From: Polaromonas sp. C04
Lineage (GTDB): Bacteria; Pseudomonadota; Gammaproteobacteria; Burkholderiales; Burkholderiaceae_C
NCBI RefSeq assembly: GCF_002002705.1
Contig: NZ_MUNS01000045.1
Location: 1 to 42,863 of the forward strand
Reading direction: 5' to 3'
DNA length: 42,863 bases
Part shown: one piece after another, positions 41,818-42,863 of the stretch
Layout of the letters: each line of letters starts with the position of its first letter
How positions within the stretch are numbered: position 1 is the stretch's first letter
Translations under genes and position numbers: made by a program
The notes under the pieces: generated by a model
Database searches by the model: none
Seen by the model: the letters and a program-made list of their open reading frames with translations, nothing else
Told to the model about the DNA's origin: nothing

Positions 41818-42863
41818 TCACGCCATGGACAGCGCCAGTTCCAGCCCTGACACAAACGCGTCTTCCACGCGGTGGCCGATCAGATAGTCGCCGCACAGTC
41901 CCAGGCGCGCCTTGGCGTCCCAGACGTGGGTCTTGCCCAGTGGCTTGAGGGTCTGCGCATAGCGCCAGCGGTGCACCTCGGCGTGGCCCGGTTCGGTGCG
42001 GATGCCGGTGACTTCGGCAAACGCCTTGAGCAGCTTGGCCTGCACGCGCGGGGCGTCGTCTTCCAGGTGTTCGTGCGACCAGGCGTCGCTGGCCTGCACG
42101 GTCCAGCGCTCGATGGCGCCGCGTCCCGGCTTGGACGACTCGCGCGCCAGCCAGGCGATGCGGTGGTGCGTGCTGCGCGCCGCGTTCCACTGCGGGCCCA
42201 GATGCGTCAGCGTGGGCTGCACCGCCTGCGGAAACGCCAGCATCAGCGTCCAGCAGGGAGCGACCCGCACCGCGCTGATCTGCTTCGCGAGCCGCGAGCC
42301 TTGCCTTGAATTTTGCAGCAGCTCCTGCGCCTGCGCCGAGGGGGTGGCCAATACCACGGCGTCAAAACCCGAGAACACGTGCTGCGAATCCTCGGCGCCG
42401 CTGGTGCGCAACTGCCAGTGCCGCGCGCTGATCGGGTCGGGCTCGATGCGCGTGACCCGAGTCTGCAGCTCCACGCTGCCAGCCTCGTGCAGCGGCTGCG
42501 CCCACTGGGTCGGCAGCGTGTTCATGGCGGGTGCCGGCACCCAGTGCGGCTCGCGCGCGGGCAGGCCGGCGGCGGTCACGCGGCCGTACGTGTCGAGCAC
42601 GCGCACAGTGTTCGCGCTCCATGGCTTGCAGGCGCCGGGCGTGGTGGCCAGCGCCTGGGCAAAGCGCGCATCGCGCACCGTGAAGTACTGCGTGCCGGGG
42701 TCGAAGGTGCCGAACGGCGTGTCGCGCGTGGCCATGCGCCCGCCCACGTCCTGGTTCTTGTCGAACACCGTCACGCGATGCCCGGCCTGCACCAGCGTGC
42801 GGGCGCAGGCGATGCCGGCCATGCCGGCGCCGATCACGGCGATGTGGCGGGGGACCTTCGAGG
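41818..42863 (-). CDS. FAD-dependent oxidoreductase, renalase/amine oxidase type (5' end outside window)
   Basis: At least 348 residues are visible; the reading frame stays open to the window edge, so the start is missing or very close. The N-terminal Rossmann dinucleotide motif reads [16 protein letters not shown], followed by [17 protein letters not shown], the FAD-binding pattern of renalase-like and amine-oxidase flavoproteins. [17 protein letters not shown] is the second nucleotide-contact region. The C-terminal [20 protein letters not shown] is the usual FAD-closing segment. The substrate is unknown. It is the first visible gene of a minus-strand run with gluQ and trmB. Confidence 0.88.
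   Translation of the reverse strand, partial: SKVPRHIAVIGAGMAGIACARTLVQAGHRVTVFDKNQDVGGRMATRDTPFGTFDPGTQYFTVRDARFAQALATTPGACKPWSANTVRVLDTYGRVTAAGLPAREPHWVPAPAMNTLPTQWAQPLHEAGSVELQTRVTRIEPDPISARHWQLRTSGAEDSQHVFSGFDAVVLATPSAQAQELLQNSRQGSRLAKQISAVRVAPCWTLMLAFPQAVQPTLTHLGPQWNAARSTHHRIAWLARESSKPGRGAIERWTVQASDAWSHEHLEDDAPRVQAKLLKAFAEVTGIRTEPGHAEVHRWRYAQTLKPLGKTHVWDAKARLGLCGDYLIGHRVEDAFVSGLELALSMA

Noticed and set aside
1-42863. CRISPR arrays, insertion sequences, integrases, prophage genes
   Set aside because: No regularly spaced direct repeats, transposase motifs or phage genes were found on either strand.

Overview
The window is GC-rich, gene-dense DNA from a betaproteobacterium, most likely Burkholderiales and probably Comamonadaceae (Polaromonas/Variovorax/Rhodoferax-like). 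This placement is an inference. It rests on a tandem cyanophycin synthetase pair beside an ABC transporter and a DUF1854 gene, HMGF-type amino-acid/amide transport, a tripartite tricarboxylate transporter, and a 47-nt palindrome-headed dispersed repeat of a kind I associate from memory with this family. I see no insertion sequence, prophage, CRISPR array or plasmid gene. The window reads as chromosomal backbone with metabolic accessory loci.

Layout. 1-7763 (+): a fructose-type sugar ABC importer (frcBCA), an internally deleted FucU/RbsD remnant, a ROK regulator, glucose-6-phosphate dehydrogenase (zwf) and a GapN-like aldehyde dehydrogenase, closed by a symmetric terminator. 7780-13547 (-): a tripartite RND efflux system, transcribed outer-membrane factor, then adaptor, then pump. 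13619-13692 (-): tRNA-Gly(CCC). 13717-18598 (-): two cyanophycin synthetase genes, divergent from an unusual ABC transporter and a DUF1854 gene (18735-21571, +). 21590-26894 (-): a DsrE-family secreted protein and a complete branched-chain amino acid/amide ABC importer. 27048-33044 (-): a gabD-type dehydrogenase, a TctDE two-component system and TctBA membrane subunits without a TctC binding protein. 33254-37729 (+): alaS, a Tat/Sec-exported TlpA-like thioredoxin and an exported transglutaminase-like protein. 37783-42863 (-): an atypical NRAMP metal transporter behind a Fur-like box, an RluA-type pseudouridine synthase, trmB, gluQ and a FAD oxidoreductase that runs off the window.

How the genes work together. 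The first block links import of a fructose-like sugar to two NADPH-forming enzymes under a probable ROK sugar sensor. The cyanophycin block pairs a full-length synthetase with a shorter paralogue whose Arg-adding half has lost its P-loop. Next to it is an ABC half-transporter carrying an extra N-terminal domain and a zinc ribbon, whose role with a cytoplasmic nitrogen polymer is unclear. The most unexpected structural feature is a 47-nt repeat headed by a 17-nt palindrome. It occurs in at least four ungapped copies, three of them inside genes, where it encodes parts of two export signals and an internal segment of GluQ. A weaker version lies inside alaS.
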